Origin: Dehalococcoidia bacterium
Lineage (GTDB): Bacteria; Chloroflexota; Dehalococcoidia; Dehalococcoidales; JAUVZE01
NCBI GenBank assembly: GCA_004376435.1
Contig: SOJS01000108.1
Location: forward strand, 1-6,630
Direction of reading: 5' to 3'
Length of the DNA stretch: 6,630 bases
Positions within the stretch are counted from its first letter, which is position 1. Each line of letters begins with the position of its first letter. Shown one piece after another: positions 5,840-6,630 of this stretch. Below the pieces are notes generated by a model, which was not told the origin of the DNA, searched no databases, and saw nothing but the letters and a program-made list of their open reading frames with translations. Position numbers and translations under genes: made by a program.

Positions 5840-6630
5840 ATGAAAGGTAATAAAATCTTTCGCATTCTTTCTTTAGCTGTTATCCTGTCAATGCTGGTGA
5901 TGGTCTTACCCGCCGCCCCCGCCCTGGCGGCAAAGACAATTGACCTTGACCCCGAGGAGGGCGAAATTGGTGACTATTTTTATGTTGACGGCGACGGTTT
6001 CCCGAAAAGTGATGATAGTGAAGACCCTCCGGTTGAATCCGAGGTTGATATCTACCTTGTCGGCGGCGATGAGCCTTCTACCAGCGATGACATTGATAGT
6101 GATGTTAACACCTTCGAGCACCTGAAATATAACGCCGATGTTGATGAGGATGGTGAGTTCAGGGATAGGGTAAAGGTGCCCAGTGTCCTCAACGATGGCG
6201 ACGATGATGAGGATGTTACCCGCGGCACCTACTGGGTCTGTGTTACCTACGCTGATGACGACCGCATCCGGGCAGTTGCCGAGTTTACCGTCCTTGCCGC
6301 CGGCATTGAGCTTGATGATGACGATGGTCCCGTCGGCACCGAGGTTGAGATTACCGGCACTGACTTTAACGACCGGGAGGACATCACTGTAGAATATGAT
6401 GATGAAGATATTACTGATGACATCGTCAGTGGCGATGATAGAACCAGCAGTAACGGCGGCTTTATCACCACCATTGCCATCCCGGAGAGCATTGCCGGAG
6501 ACCATACCATAACCGTTACTGATGAAACTGGCTCCAGTGATGAGGCTACCTTTACCGTGGATTCCCAGCTGACCATTGACCCCCAGTCAGGAGCCGCTGG
6601 TGATAGCCTGACTGCCAGCGGCACCGGCTT
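5840..6630 (+). CDS. Secreted, highly acidic surface protein with Ig/IPT-like repeat modules (3' end beyond window)
   Basis: The frame is open from the ATG at 5840 to the edge (263 codons plus two bases). A stop codon 12 nt upstream leaves this as the only usable start. Residues 1-30 form a signal peptide: basic MKGNKIFR, a hydrophobic core, and APALA-A, with cleavage expected after residue 30. The mature part is extremely acidic: by hand about 67 Asp/Glu against 11 Lys/Arg. It reads as tandem beta modules. Module 1 (about 32-153) has 'DLDPEEGEIGDYFYVDGDGF'; module 2 (about 154-242) has 'GPVGTEVEITGTDF', 'IPESIAGDHTITVTD' and 'EATFTV'; module 3 starts 'LTIDPQSGAAGDSLTASGTG' at the edge. The P-x-x-G-x-x-G-x-x-x-x-x-G-x-x-F signature resembles IPT/TIG-like repeats of surface proteins. 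A cell-surface or S-layer-associated role, possibly Ca2+-binding, is inferred. Anchor and full length lie outside the window. Confidence 0.85.
   Translation, partial: MKGNKIFRILSLAVILSMLVMVLPAAPALAAKTIDLDPEEGEIGDYFYVDGDGFPKSDDSEDPPVESEVDIYLVGGDEPSTSDDIDSDVNTFEHLKYNADVDEDGEFRDRVKVPSVLNDGDDDEDVTRGTYWVCVTYADDDRIRAVAEFTVLAAGIELDDDDGPVGTEVEITGTDFNDREDITVEYDDEDITDDIVSGDDRTSSNGGFITTIAIPESIAGDHTITVTDETGSSDEATFTVDSQLTIDPQSGAAGDSLTASGTG

Noticed and set aside
5906..6505. Long minus-strand open frame (about 199 codons) opposite the acidic surface protein, and a second one at 6247-6624
   Set aside because: They are by-products of the GAT/GAC-rich coding strand, which lacks stop codons in antisense. Their translations are low-complexity (I/V/N/G- or S/V-rich), have no ribosome binding site, and oppose a gene with signal peptide, promoter and domain structure.

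Overview
The window looks like a bacterial chromosome segment carrying a decayed prophage, most likely from the Chloroflexota (Dehalococcoidia-like). That placement is an inference from the style of the proteins; there is no rRNA or marker gene to confirm it. Coding is dense, genes use standard ATG starts with AGGAGG-type ribosome binding sites, and the genetic code appears standard.

Layout. (1) Bases 1-833, minus strand: the N-terminal 277 residues of a class III (PLP-dependent) aminotransferase, cut by the window edge exactly after the expected catalytic lysine. (2) Bases 871-921: a perfect 11-bp hairpin with a T-run that ends the upstream phage unit. It overlaps a good sigma-70-type promoter (TTGACG, 17 bp, TAAAAT) that should drive the aminotransferase. 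(3) Bases 959-5662, minus strand: one phage-derived transcription unit. In transcription order it holds a Cys-cluster/helix-turn-helix protein, a portal protein gene broken by one in-frame amber codon, a 22-codon stub in the major-capsid position, a head-tail adaptor-like protein, a 667-residue protein joining a sialidase-like beta-propeller to a tail-hub-like region, and a 70-residue OB-fold-like protein. (4) Bases 5663-5839: a divergent promoter region. The phage promoter has a near-palindromic operator candidate between its -35 and -10. The outward promoter (TTGACT, 17 bp, extended-10 TATAAA) feeds a leader that can fold over its own ribosome binding site. (5) Bases 5840-6630, plus strand: a secreted, extremely acidic surface protein with repeated Ig/IPT-like modules, running off the window.

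How the parts relate. The phage unit keeps its promoter, translation signals and terminator. It cannot make particles as it stands: no terminase or scaffold is seen, the capsid gene is reduced to a stub, and the portal is interrupted. The tail-end genes (hub/propeller and OB protein) are still intact. The flanking aminotransferase and surface protein look like ordinary host genes with their own promoters.
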